Part shown: positions 36,004-46,936 of the stretch, piece by piece
Position numbering within the stretch: position 1 is the stretch's first letter
Layout: each line of letters starts with the position of its first letter
Assembly: GCA_002946415.1 (NCBI GenBank)
Contig: NJPS01000038.1
Span: forward strand, 124,001-188,000
Length of the DNA: 64,000 nucleotides
From: Rutstroemia sp. NJR-2017a BVV2
Taxonomy: Eukaryota; Ascomycota; Leotiomycetes; Helotiales; Rutstroemiaceae
Reading direction: 5' to 3'
Made by a program: the position numbers and the translations under genes
The notes under the pieces: model-generated
Databases searched by the model: none
What the model saw: the letters and a program-made list of their open reading frames with translations, nothing else
What the model was told of the DNA's origin: nothing

Positions 36004-36475
36004 GAGAATTTACTGCTTGACTGGGACGAAATGAACGTATGCGATGACTGTACAGCACTGGATTTTCGCTGGAATCATGATTGTAGAAGTATAAATAGAT
36101 CCTGCAGGTCATCTAATAAGCCAAGGGGCGTAAGGATAGTACTCCGGGCAGATGAATTATTGAATTCAGATAACGTTTGAAATGAATATATTTATGTTGT
36201 ATGCTGGAGATTAGTCAATTGTCAAGCAAAGCCGGTAGGTGCCTCAGATATATGGCATTAATAGTGCAAACATGACAAACTCAAATCATCATAGATCGCA
36301 ACCTAGTTAGGATTTCTGACATTGCAAGTCCTATCTGCGAGAAACAACAACGTCCATGACAACGCACAACTGCCGCTTAGTCCGAGCCAAAGATTTTCGC
36401 ATAAAGTACTGAATCTGCTCATCGCTGAATTGCTCTTGCGCACAGCTGAATTCTCGCGATCAGTTCCCAAAAGAC
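36004..36475. other. Intergenic spacer EAF1/SPP2
   Basis: Co-directional neighbours. No further feature was seen. Confidence 0.5.
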
Positions 36476-37588
36476 ATGTCGCCCTCAAGCGACACAGCCG
36501 CGCCGGCACCCAAAATCGCCGTCAAGGGATTTTCCCTCAAAGCCGGATCTGCGAAACCGAACGGAAAGCCACAGCCTCCGTCTAATTTGGGGAAGCGACC
36601 GCGGAGTACGTTTGCGCATGATGAGGAGTCGGATGATGAGGATGAGGGCAGAGGAAGGAAACATGAGGTTGTGACGGGGTTTGCGGATGGGGGGGTTATC
36701 AGGGAGGAGGATGAGAGGAGAGCGGGGAGGGAAAAAGGGCCGTTGGTTATTCCGAAGTTAGGGAATAGGGATTGGAGGGGGGAGGCCAGGGAGAGGATGG
36801 GGGGGAGGGGAAAGGGGAAGAATTTGTTGCCGGAGGAGGAGCAGAGGAGGAGGGCGGCGGCGAACGGGGGGAAGGGAAGGGGAGAGGAAGGGGTGGATGT
36901 GGTTAATGGGAATGATGGGGAGATTAAATGGGGGCTGAGTGTGAAGACGAAAGTTAAAGAGGAGGTGATAGAGAACGGGGAGAAAACTGAAGAGATGGCG
37001 GTGGAGGAACAAGTCATTGAAGAGAAGCCAAAGCCCAAGACCGAAGACGAACTAGCGCTCGAGGCCTTAATGGGCGGGGACTTGAAAAGAAAAGGCCCGG
37101 ATCTAATCATCGAGTCCGCGCCCAGCACCACAAACGGCCTAGTCACCGAAGAAGACGCCTACAGAAAAGCCATTGCATCCGCGCCCGACGTATCCACACT
37201 CGAAGACTACGAGCGCGTCCCCGTGGAAGAATTCGGCGCAGCCCTACTACGGGGCATGGGCTGGGACGGGAAAGAGCGGAAATCAGGCGGGAAAGAAGTC
37301 AAGCGGCGGCAAAATTTGCTTGGTTTGGGAGCGAAGGAACTAAAGGATGCGGAGGAGTTGGGAGCGTGGGTGCAGAAGAGTGATGCGAAGAGGTTGAGGC
37401 CGGGGAATTCGGGCTCGAGAGGAGGGGAGAGGGATAGGAAACGTATGGGGGATTATGCGAGAGAGAGGGATGAGAGGAGTCAGAGGAGAGAGAGGGATGA
37501 GGGGAGGGATAGGGACAGGGACAGGGAGAGGGAGAGGGATAGGGGTTATAGAAGGGAGAGAGATGATTATAGGGAGAGGAGGAGATGA
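36476..37588 (+). CDS. SPP2: Pre-mRNA-splicing factor Spp2
   Basis: Intronless, 370 aa. The N-terminus (KIAVKGFSLKAGSAKP...) resembles fungal Spp2. A central G-patch-like motif reads RVPVEEFGAALLRGMGWDGK at about residues 243-262. The C-terminus is an R/D/E-rich low-complexity tail (RERDRDRDR-like). Spp2 recruits and stimulates the DEAH helicase Prp2 on the activated spliceosome through its G-patch. The coding strand is strikingly mosaic: nearly C-free at about 36600-37010, C-rich at about 37020-37235, and again C-poor and G-rich to the end. Confidence 0.85.
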   Translation: MSPSSDTAAPAPKIAVKGFSLKAGSAKPNGKPQPPSNLGKRPRSTFAHDEESDDEDEGRGRKHEVVTGFADGGVIREEDERRAGREKGPLVIPKLGNRDWRGEARERMGGRGKGKNLLPEEEQRRRAAANGGKGRGEEGVDVVNGNDGEIKWGLSVKTKVKEEVIENGEKTEEMAVEEQVIEEKPKPKTEDELALEALMGGDLKRKGPDLIIESAPSTTNGLVTEEDAYRKAIASAPDVSTLEDYERVPVEEFGAALLRGMGWDGKERKSGGKEVKRRQNLLGLGAKELKDAEELGAWVQKSDAKRLRPGNSGSRGGERDRKRMGDYARERDERSQRRERDEGRDRDRDRERERDRGYRRERDDYRERRR

Positions 37589-38390
37589 TTGATTGAAATG
37601 CCTCGTTCGGACGTAGTGCACGGAATGACGAGTGGCGGCAATCGATCGCATCCCATGGTTGAACTACGCTTGATGCCGAAGATTTGGGGAAATTTTGGTT
37701 ATATGCATGTTATATTATAAGTTAGAATGGAAAATATGGCGAAATTGGAGCATACTCAGAAATGGTTACATGGAATATGATAAAGATGGGAAATTTGATT
37801 TTTATCCGTTTCTCAATGTACAGATTCCTTCTAGCGGGGGGTAGGTAGGTGGGTAGGTCTCGGTTGGGTGGTGATTTATGTATCGGTATTGTCACACACA
37901 CACAAGTGTGAGTCTGTTATCAAGGGCTTTCATTCATGCTTTCATTATCTCATCTCATAGAAGTTGTCTTGCAGATGAAAGTTCTCTGTATCGGCGTTAA
38001 TAGGTAGATGGCTTTGGAGAGTATAAGAGAAGTGCTGGGTGCTGATTGAGCTGCGGGTGCGGTGCTCATGGGGGTGTGGGAAGTGAATGTAAGTAGCTCT
38101 TTCCCTTGGATGGATTGTTGGCATTGTCTAAAGTGCATGGACGCGTTATTTGGTGTAACATAAAACCAATCTCCTGTACTGTACTTTCTTTTGCATCTAG
38201 TGAATATTTTTCTTGCAAGTCTTTGCAAAATCTTTTCCCACATATCACCAAAGGCTCTTGCAACTTGAGCAACCTATCCTACTTCTCCGAGGGAACAAAC
38301 TCCCGCATTACCTTCTCGTCGCTCCCTCAATTGTCAGCCGCACAAACATCTAATCTGATCACTGAACTATCAGTTCCTGCAGAAAAGAAA
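37589..38390. other. Intergenic spacer SPP2/MYND gene
   Basis: Includes a short CA run ending in a TGTG (about 37890-37912). An in-frame stretch upstream of the MYND ATG is open but has no coding signature, so it is read as leader. Confidence 0.45.
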
Positions 38391-39038
38391 ATGGCCGACC
38401 CAACGCCTCCTGCTCCCCTCTTGCCCGAGACAGAGATCCCACCCACCTGCGCCAATTGCTGTAAAAGCGCCGCGGAGCTCCAAAAAACTCTCTCGAAATG
38501 CTCCAATTGCACGACACGCTACTGCTCCGTCGAATGCCAGAAGAACGACTGGGTCAACAATAACCACAAAATGCGATGTGCACCAAGAAAAGCCCGTAAA
38601 CCGGCAGCAACATCACGCCAGAATCCTATATTCGTGTCCTTGAATACGCTTCTCGGTCTCGGAACCGACGACTCCCATTATCTGCACGCCCTGTCCGAGC
38701 GCGACGTCTACGGCCACCTCATCGATTGTTTCCGGCTGCGCGCAGACGACGAGGTGACCTTTACAGGGGAGGTTGGCGGCATCTACGACGAGCAGGATCC
38801 GCGGCCGGGTTTTATGGAGTTTTTGGATCTGGCGGAGTCGAGGGAAAATCTCTTGCCTGAGTGGTGGAATGGCTAGAAGAGGGCTTTGTGTGCGGTTATG
38901 GCGGTGAGGGATCGTTGGTATAATATCTTTAAGGTGGTGGAGAAGAGCGATATTAAGGAGCATTATGGAGATGCGTTCATGCCGATGAAATTGAGGGGTT
39001 TGGCGGAGAAGATTTATGGGAAGGGGTTGTTCATGTGA
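38391..39038 (+). pseudogene. MYND-finger protein interrupted by an in-frame TAG
   Basis: ATG at 38391. The frame runs 161 codons to TAG (38874-38876), then continues open for 53 more codons to TGA (39036-39038). The MYND zinc finger is at about residues 20-63: C-A-N-C, KCSNCTTRYCSVECQ, and NNHKMRC. The part after the TAG (KRALCAVMAVRDRWYNIF, VEKSDIKEHYGDAFMPMKLR, GLAEKIYGKG) looks like genuine protein, and the G-rich codon use that begins near 38765 continues across the TAG unchanged. This suggests an original product of about 215 aa. Either this allele is truncated, the stop is read through (UAG followed by AAG), or one base is wrong. MYND fingers bind Pro-rich peptides; the role here is unknown. 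Confidence 0.65.
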
Positions 39039-40531
39039 AAACTATGTGATTAGATTTGGCAATTGTCTATAACGCTTGTTTGTATCGACATCTTCGAGGG
39101 TGTACAATCGATCTAATTGAAGCAATACCTGCTCTCAATGAATCAATGTGATCTCGAATTATAGACATATTATATCAATCCCGAACTCTCGAGAAGTAAC
39201 AAATAATGTATAAAGTAAATAACTCCACTCCTATATCTCTTGTCGCATTAGCTCTATGTATCTGTTCATCCAAGATTACTGTTCCGTCCACTTCCATCAG
39301 TCTCTTTGCTTTCTCTGTTCACTTCATTACTATTTCCATTTTGTTCACTGCCTGGGCAGTGGCCATCTCTCTCTGATTCTGACTAGTCGAGCCAATACTT
39401 CTATCATTTGCTTCTCGTCTTTATCTTCATCATCGCTGTCTATCATTTTCAGTGGTCGCTTCTTCGTCTTCTCCATTGCTCTCCTCGCTATTATCTATCT
39501 CTCTTTCACTTCGCGTTTGCCTTCATCCTTTCCACTCCCTTCATTCTTCTAACTCCTCCATTATCTTCGTCCCTTCACTACAACTTCCCCACTGTATCCT
39601 ATCCATGCACTCGCTCCGCTTCTTATTGAGTCCACTTTCTCATACTCAACCCGCCGTTACCTTACTCCTCTCTTCTCCCTACAATGTATCATCACCTATT
39701 TTATCTCATATCACCGTATCCTATCCTTGCCATCCCCTCTCCCCCATTAATCAACACTCTACCTACCTCCACCATTCTCCCCATACCATAACTCCCTACT
39801 CTTCCTCCCCCATCATTTTCTTCCTCGATAAATACACACCTATTCCTTTCAATTCCTCCTGCTCTTTCCCCCTCCTCACCCTCCCTATCTTTCCACTCCC
39901 AATAATCCCAATAACAACTTTCCCCTTCCCCTTTATTGGACTTAACCCGACTTGAGTCAACCAAAATAAACTAGATAACTTATATGTCAAAATGAGTTCA
40001 GATCCATCTATCTATCTCCCTATTCATCCAAAATTATCTATGGTGTTATATTGTCTATCTATCAGCTAACTTGGCTATACCCTTTGACTTCTAGGCTTCT
40101 AGACTTCTGAGTAGGCAGACATAGATATAGCTAGATAGCTAGCAGGGTAGACATTATATTGAGGAAAAGAACTAGCAGTACGTATGTCGAAGGGTTGTAG
40201 GGTTAGTAGATGTGGAGCTGGTAGCCCTAGATATCAGAGATTGGAGCTTACTAGAAATTAGAACTAGCAGGTGCTGCCCGGAGCATACGATGCAAAGTAG
40301 AGTTCTGCCTCACACGTACAAACAATTACTTACCACTTCATGGCAGAAATGGGGAGTTATAAACGTTTGAAAAGTGCTAGAGATGGCACTCCGCTTATAT
40401 TCCGGCGAGGTTGATCCCACTTGCAATGCACTCGATGATACATTCCTCAACTATTAACCAAAATGTCATATCGTACACTTGAACACTAGAATCCCCCATC
40501 TGTAGCACTGCCATGAATTATTAAACCCCCT
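39039..40531. other. Intergenic region with a 0.7-kb pyrimidine-rich tract
   Basis: From about 39256 to 39955 the plus strand is overwhelmingly C and T. Open frames over it (for example 39452-39955) reflect this composition and encode only L/S/P/F/I-rich strings, so they are not called. Convergent 3' ends of the MYND gene and COQ10 flank it. Confidence 0.6.
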
Positions 40532-41287
40532 CTAAGCTCCCATCTTCTTCGCAGCATTGATTGCATTACTAAATGCTGTTCCTTCTTTGACATTTGATCC
40601 AGGTCCGTCGAGTAATTTTCTAGCCCTCAACTCAAAAGCTTCAATCATCTTCGGGGCCACCTGTGGCATAACTGCTTTACTCAACGCCGCATACAGCGGG
40701 TTTGCGAATTGGAACTCAATCGTCAAATGTACCTCTGTCTGATCCCTTGCGGTGTGTTCCGAAAAGTCTGCCTCTGGTTTTCCACTTGGCGGCTTATAAT
40801 GAAAGGGTTTGAGCGCCCATCTTGTGTTCAGACTTTGGAATATGTTATTCGCTGCAGCAGGCGTATCGATTGAATCTCCATAATGCGCCAGTTCCGACCC
40901 GTCTATTTTAGTAACCGCATCTCCGCCCAGAGCTTCCACAACTGTTCCCGGCACGCAAAGTAATTTTGATGTGAAAGTCTCCTCAACTGCACCCCAGCCC
41001 ACCGTCAGATCTGCTTCCGAAGGCCATTTCTTGCCGTTCTCGTCGGGCTCCGACCACTTTGTAACCTTGGAGGATTTGCAGAAGGGCACGAACGTGGAGT
41101 AGCTGTCGATGTCGGCGATTATGGTGTACAGACTCCAGGATTTGTAGGGTAGGATGCGCGTTTCTCTTAGGATCTGCGATTCGGTTCCTGGTATTGCCAT
41201 GAAGTTTCGTCGGATTGGGGTCTGGAGGGATCGAATGGCAGGTGCTGGTCGCAGACTGCGAAGCATTGCTCTGCTTGTGAGTGACAT
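40532..41287 (-). CDS. COQ10: Coenzyme Q-binding protein Coq10 (START domain)
   Basis: Intronless, 251 aa from ATG 41287. The N-terminus is a typical mitochondrial presequence (SLTSRAMLRSLRPAPAIRSL, Arg-rich, no acids). The Coq10/START domain follows: RILPYKSWSLYTIIADIDSY, STFVPFCKSSKV, ADLTVGWGAVEETFTSKLLC, and a C-terminal QTEVHLTIEFQFANPLYAAL with a long amphipathic helix. Coq10 binds ubiquinone in the inner membrane and is needed for efficient respiration and Q biosynthesis. Length is a little above the yeast protein because of an insertion around residues 125-165. Confidence 0.92.
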   Translation of the reverse strand: MSLTSRAMLRSLRPAPAIRSLQTPIRRNFMAIPGTESQILRETRILPYKSWSLYTIIADIDSYSTFVPFCKSSKVTKWSEPDENGKKWPSEADLTVGWGAVEETFTSKLLCVPGTVVEALGGDAVTKIDGSELAHYGDSIDTPAAANNIFQSLNTRWALKPFHYKPPSGKPEADFSEHTARDQTEVHLTIEFQFANPLYAALSKAVMPQVAPKMIEAFELRARKLLDGPGSNVKEGTAFSNAINAAKKMGA

Positions 41288-41794
41288 TGTGAGTCAATTG
41301 AGGGCGATTGAACCTTTTGCGAAGTACAAACAGAGGGAAACAAGAGAATTCTGGTGAATCTCTAAATCTAGTACTGCCTGGAGGTCGAGTGAGAAGTGTG
41401 AAGCTTCATGACGAGCGCATCTACATAGCTCTCGTTGCGAATATTGAAGCTAGAAATAAAATGGTGGGCGTCATTATACCCACTTCGTCGATGCGGAATC
41501 ATTGACGAACCAGAAATTGAAGGGTCCGGGTTGCGGCCGCCTCCCGATTGGGAAAGCAGCTTGGGCCGAGAGGGCCGTTATCGCCAGCAAATCGTCATTT
41601 TCTTGATTTCTTGGAGTGAAGTTAGTTGAATCGGTGAAGCCTTTTCACCATTTCTTGTTTATACGCTGCCAGTATGGCTCGGGATTAACACATATTAATA
41701 CTCTTCGCTCTCCGTTGTATATTCGTGAATCGGTTGAATATAAATAATAAATCTATTCTTTATTAATTAATTACAAGGTTCACCCTTCTGCATA
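41288..41794. other. Divergent intergenic region
   Basis: Upstream of COQ10 (minus) and the Ser/Thr-rich gene (plus). An AT-rich segment with GAATATAAATAATAAATCTA at about 41737-41756, roughly 40-60 bases before the plus-strand ATG, could serve as a TATA region. Confidence 0.45.
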
Positions 41795-42304
41795 ATGTCT
41801 TCATCAAATTCATCTGCATTTGCATTTGCATTTGCATCTTCATCTCCATATCCTGCATCTGCAGTTACTTTGGCTCCTCCGGATGAAACAGTAAACACAG
41901 AACCATACTCATCCCTTGCGTCTGGAAACACAAGACTGTGCAACTCTGCAGTATCAACTTACATCCCAGCCGCGGATTCTTGGACGACTTGGATGCCGGC
42001 AACTTGTGGGAACTACGAGTATAATGCGACTGGTCGACCTTCAAACAGCAACGCCTCCCCAACCTCGTCTTTGGCTACAACAGCTTCTGGCATCACATCT
42101 GATCCACTCCCGCAAACTACCTTCAACGGCATATCCACCCTCACTGAGTTCAGCAGCACTGCTATTACCACAACCATTACCGGCAGCGCAGTCGCAGAGA
42201 CCCAGGCAAGCCACGCATCGAGACAAGGTCTGGAACTTGGAGTTTCTGGTCTGGCAGGTCTGGCATGGATTCTATACTTCAGCTACAGACTCTTTCACCG
42301 GTGA
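41795..42304 (+). CDS. Ser/Thr-rich, probably tail-anchored protein (169 aa)
   Basis: Single exon. The protein begins MSSSNSSAFAFAFASSSPY, where the AFAFAFA run comes from a TTTGCA hexanucleotide repeat at about 41813-41838. The centre is rich in S, T, N and P with possible O-glycosylation and two Cys (about 45-70). It ends in one hydrophobic segment (ELGVSGLAGLAWILYFSYRL) followed by FHR. There is no N-terminal signal peptide, so a tail anchor or an internal signal is possible. No family is recognised. Confidence 0.5.
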   Translation: MSSSNSSAFAFAFASSSPYPASAVTLAPPDETVNTEPYSSLASGNTRLCNSAVSTYIPAADSWTTWMPATCGNYEYNATGRPSNSNASPTSSLATTASGITSDPLPQTTFNGISTLTEFSSTAITTTITGSAVAETQASHASRQGLELGVSGLAGLAWILYFSYRLFHR

Positions 42305-42662
42305 GGGAGAGATGGCTGGGTTGGCGGATAAATGAAAATATCTTCATCTCCACTTGGGCGCCAACAAGCAGCAATAACTATTCCAGACCGGCGACGATAA
42401 AAGGACGTTTGCGCATATTCTCACAAAGCCCTGTCTCAAATTCCATGTCCAGACCCTACGGAACGTTCGGTTTTGGACGGCGTCGACAATCCTTCATTGT
42501 GATTGGTGCGGATAATACTGGATAAATGTTCGCGGGGTATAGTGGGATGAGACCTGGTCAACAGCTCAAGCTCCACTTCGTCAATACCACATCATCCTTT
42601 TATTGTCCTGATTTTCTAACAGAGAAAGATTATCTTTTAACAAAAACTTGCAGTTCAACAAA
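42305..42662. other. Intergenic spacer
   Basis: Promoter of the polyol dehydrogenase gene. Nothing else was recognised. Confidence 0.5.
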
Positions 42663-43797
42663 ATGGCTGGCATAGAAGGAAAATCTGTAAGTCAAATCAA
42701 CAGTTACGAGCCATTATTCATCTGCTGACCTCTATCTCTTGAAGAATAAATCGTTCGTCCTCGAAAAGGCGAACGCCGTGAAATTCGAAGAACGACCAGT
42801 TCCCAAGCTTCAATCCGACTACGATGTTCTCATTGCCGTCAACTACACTGGTATCTGCGGTTCGGATGTCCATTATTGGGTCCATGGAGCTATTGGAAGC
42901 TATGTCGTGAAGGACCCGATGGTACTTGGGCACGAGTCTGCGGGCACAATCGTCAGTGTAGGATCAGCTGTAAAGAACCTCAAGGTCGGGGATCGCATCG
43001 CACTTGAGCCTGGTTACCCATGCAGACGCTGTTCTTCATGTCTCTCGGGTCATTACAACTTGTGCCCAGAGATGCATTTTGCAGCAACTCCTCCGATTGA
43101 TGGAACACTTGCCGGTTTCTACTCGTCACCAGAAGACTTTTGTTACAAACTCCCCGATCACGTCTCACTTCAAGAGGGTGCTCTGATCGAACCCCTTGCC
43201 GTAGCCGTTCATGTCTGCAAGCAAGCTGTCATCACCCCAGGACAATCTGTCGTAGTTATGGGCGCTGGTCCAGTTGGTCTTCTGTGTCTCGCAGTTGCTC
43301 GCGCATACGGTGCATCCACCATTGTCGCTGTTGACATCCAGCCCTCTCGTCTGGAATTCGCTAAGTCCTATACCGCCACACACACCTTCACTCCACAGCG
43401 CGTATCCGCCGAAGAGAACGCCTCAAACCTCAAATCCCAAGTCGGACTCCCAGAAGGCGCAGATGTCGTCATCGACGCGTCTGGCGCAGAACCCTCCATC
43501 CAAACTTCCATACATGTTGTGCGTCGTGGAGGAAGTTATGTCCAGGCCGGAATGGGCAAAGCTGAGATCACTTTCCCGATCATGGAGTTTTGCGCCAAGG
43601 AGATTACTGCTAAAGGTAGTTTTAGATATGGAAGTGGCGATTATAAGTTGGCGGTGGAGTTGGTTAGCACGGGGAAGGTGGATGTCAAGAAATTGATTAC
43701 TGGGGAGGTTAAGTTTGAGGATGCGGAAGAGGCCTTTGCCAATGTTAAGGAGGGGAAGGGTATTAAGACTTTGATTAGGGGTCCAAATGAGGGTTAG
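42663..43797 (+). CDS. Zinc-dependent polyol dehydrogenase (xylitol/sorbitol dehydrogenase type)
   Basis: Two exons, 42663-42686 and 42745-43797 (358 aa). The 8-codon first exon (MAGIEGKS) is joined in phase by a 58-base GTAAGT...GAAG intron. The medium-chain dehydrogenase pattern is complete: catalytic zinc ligands C46 ([10 protein letters not shown]), H71-E72 (GHES) and E157 ([10 protein letters not shown]); structural zinc lobe [18 protein letters not shown]; Rossmann motif [15 protein letters not shown]; and D205 in VAVDIQPSR, which favours NAD over NADP. Such enzymes oxidise xylitol to D-xylulose or sorbitol to fructose. The exact polyol cannot be told from the sequence. The last 70 codons are G/T-ending, unlike the C-ending 5' part. 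Confidence 0.88.
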
Positions 43798-44301
43798 GTG
43801 AGGGGGTTTTCTGTGTAGAAGAGTAGGAGTCTATATCAGTGGGGTTAAATAGTTTGAATATATGTGTAAATCATGTGTCTGAATGAAGATTGGTGTGTTC
43901 TATTTTTAATGAAGGGCAAATAATTCTGGCACCGTCGATCGTCTCCTTGGCTAAAAACAATCTCTGCCGATATGAAGAAGGCCTCTCAAGCCTCCCTTTT
44001 CTTCAATAGAGATGGTAGATATAATGTAAATATACTCGAGCTCGTTGATCTGATACTTGGAGTCAATGGTTCAAAAACAATCATCTAGGTCTCGACGTTG
44101 CACAATCGACAATAGTCAACTAGGTGCAGGGCAGGCAGGATAACAACCCGAAAATCGTCTTCACATTCTAGCTAGCGAAAGAAAGCTATAGTACCTAATC
44201 TATAGTAGAGCAAACATCATTCAATCATCAAAACCATCTTCTTCTCCCCTATTCCACATTCCCACCCCGCCTTCCGCTCCCTTCCACGCCCCTTCTATCT
44301 C
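43798..44301. other. Convergent 3' spacer
   Basis: Facing 3' UTRs of the polyol dehydrogenase and the beta-mannosidase. C-rich toward 44230-44300. No gene. Confidence 0.5.
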
Positions 44302-46936
44302 CTAAATCATGCCCAAATACCTAACCCCAATCTTCGTATCCTTCTTCGCCCCCTTAACCCCCACCAGCACCGTCTCCCCGGGCACCACATCCACCAAATT
44401 ATCCTCAAACCTCACCTCCTCATCCTCGCACTCCAGCGCAACCCCCTTCACCGGCACCTCGCTACTAATCCCCACCTTCCACCCCTCTCCCTCCCCGCTC
44501 AACTCCACCTTCAACTGCTTCGGCTTCTGCAAATGCACGTACTTCAGCGGCTCCGGCCAGTTCACATATCTTGCTAGCTGCGTCCCGTCTTTCATCAGAT
44601 ACGCAACCACGACCGTCTTCGCCTCCTCGCCTTTTCCTTTCTCTTTCACAGGCACGTCCAGCGCTGTGATCTCCTGCGACATATTCGCGCCCAGCACCAA
44701 TCCCTCTCCCACACTCTTTGAGAATGTTTCCTCTCCCGTCAACACATCAAACGCCTTCACAACCACATCCACGCCCTCCACTTCCTCGAGCTTCAAATTG
44801 CTCGCCCAGATCTCAATCTGTGTTTTCTTGTCCAGATACGCACGCGTGTACTTATCCTTCGGAACGACGTGTTCCTTCCGCGTGATCCCCAGACTCAGCG
44901 GCGCCATCTCACGTTTCACGGTGTAGTACGCGTGTTTGGGGCGTAAGTAGTAATCGACGATCGCCCAGGACGTCACAGGCCAGCAGTCATTGATCTGCCA
45001 GACGAGCGCCCCGCCGCAGTATTCCCTCCCGGGGCCCTTCCATTGGCGTTTCCACAGACGGTATGCGCTGGCCAGACACTCGGCTTGCATGAGTTGAGTC
45101 GAGTAGATGAATTGTTCGAGGGGGTCCGGAGCGTAGCGGAAATTCTCAACAAGGTACAGCGCGATGCGGCGTTCGTGGCCGTCGGCTTTGTTGTGGAAGT
45201 CGACGGTAGATGACTGGGCGAAGCGGTCGGGGTCGTCTTTTCCGAGTGGGAGGAACGACTCGATGGTTTTGATGTGCGGGAAGGCTTCCATGCCGAACTC
45301 GGAGACGAAGCGTCCGACGAGCTTGTCGAAGTTTTGGTACTTTTCTTGACTGCCGTGCCAGACGTTCCATTGGTGCATGTCGCCAACGGTGGGGTCGGTG
45401 GTTTTTTTGCCGGCGCCCCAGGGACTGCCGGGGTGGTAGAAGGTGTTGGGGATGAGGGCTTCGCAGGCGTCGGGGAGGATTTTCTCGTAGATGTAGCGGG
45501 CGGGGAAGTTGGTTTTGAGCCAGTTTTCGGGGTCTTTGTCTTCGTAGTCGTAGGTTAGGTTTTCGGATTCTTGGTATTGGTAATCTTCGTTGTTGCCGGC
45601 CCAGATGACGATGGATGGATGGTGACGGAGGAGTTTAACGTTCTCCTCGGCCTCTTTCTTTACAGAAGTGAGGAAGTCGGGAAAGGCTGGGTAGTTACCG
45701 CAGCCAAAGAGGAAATCTTGCCATACGAGGACACCGAGCTCGTCACAGGCATCGTAGAAGTGTTGTTCTTCGAAGATTCCACCACCCCATACCCGGATCA
45801 TAAACTGGTTTCCGTCGGCTACTAGTTTTACCCAGTCATAATACTTCTCCTTGCTAATACGCGGGATGAAGTTGTCTGCTGGAATCCAGTCGCTGCCGCC
45901 GCAGAATATTGGGATGTTATTGACTCGGAAGAAAAACGATGTTCCGGGCTGATCCTTAAGAGGGTCTTGAACTACTTCAACCTTACGCAAGCCGAATTTC
46001 TTGCTCTGAGTGGATACTTCTGTATCGTTGTGGAGGAGAGTCGCAGTGATAGTATATAAAGGCTGTTTACCATATCTAACTGGGTACCACAAAGCTGGGT
46101 CGTCGATCTTGAAGGTATGACTGGCATGACCATTTGACGCAGTAACCGTTTTGGTGGCAACTTCTTTGCCATCCAGGGTAATGTCAAACTTCACGTCTGA
46201 AGCACTTCCCTCGATGTCTGCCTTTACAACAAGCTCGGCTGATTTCAGAGACTCGTCGACAGTGCTGGTGAAATATACATCTGACACTCGGGATGAGAAT
46301 ATCTCAAGGTTGATTGGTCGCCACGGCCCACATGTCATCAATGTAGGACCCCAATCCCATCCCTAGATATCTCTTAGTATTGTGATCAGTAGTAGAAAGA
46401 GAGTTACTACACACCCAATGATATTGTGCTTTCCGAACCGCCAGTCTAGAAGTGTCACCATTCCAACAACCCCAGTGATGATCTGGGTATTTTTCGACGA
46501 GTGCACACCCCTTGAGATATGCACTCTCGAAAGTGATCTCGAGTTCATTGTCGCCCTCATTTTTCAGATATGATGTAACATCGACACGTTCCGGAATGAA
46601 CATATTGTCTGTTTTGAGAATCTCCTTGCCGTTCAGCAGAACCGTGGCGAAAGTATCCAAGCCATCAAATGCTAGAACTACTTTAACCTTGTCCTTTTCA
46701 TCTGATGAAATGGTCGGTGATGAAAAGGTCGTCTTGTATACCCACGGCACTTCACCAATCCATTGAACGTCATTTTCGTTCTTGCCCATGAAAGGATCTT
46801 CAATGATACCGTGGGCGATGAGATCTAGGTGAACGTTTGTAGGGAATTGTGCAACAGGTAAGAATTTGGAGTCCTCATTATCAGCCTGTTTAAAAGTCCA
46901 GCCCTTATCGACTGGAATTATGGTATGTTTCGACAT
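44302..46936 (-). CDS. Beta-mannosidase, glycoside hydrolase family 2 (intracellular type)
   Basis: Two exons, 46936-46415 and 46362-44302 (860 aa), joined in phase by a 52-base intron (GTGTGT...CTAG) within QYHW-GWDWGPTLMTCGPWR. The ATG at 46936 (MSKHTIIPVDKGWTFKQADN) fits family length; an in-frame ATG at 47005 would add 23 Ser-rich residues. No signal peptide, so it belongs with the intracellular mndB-like enzymes. The acid/base is E429 in IWAGNNEDY and the nucleophile E529 in VSEFGMEAFP; WYPVRYGKQPLYTITATL marks the Ig-like domain. It removes terminal beta-1,4-mannose from manno-oligosaccharides. The coding strand is C-rich upstream of about 45130 and G-rich downstream. Confidence 0.92.

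Noticed and set aside
39452..39955. 167-codon frame rich in Ser, Pro and Leu
   Set aside because: Pure product of the pyrimidine-rich tract.
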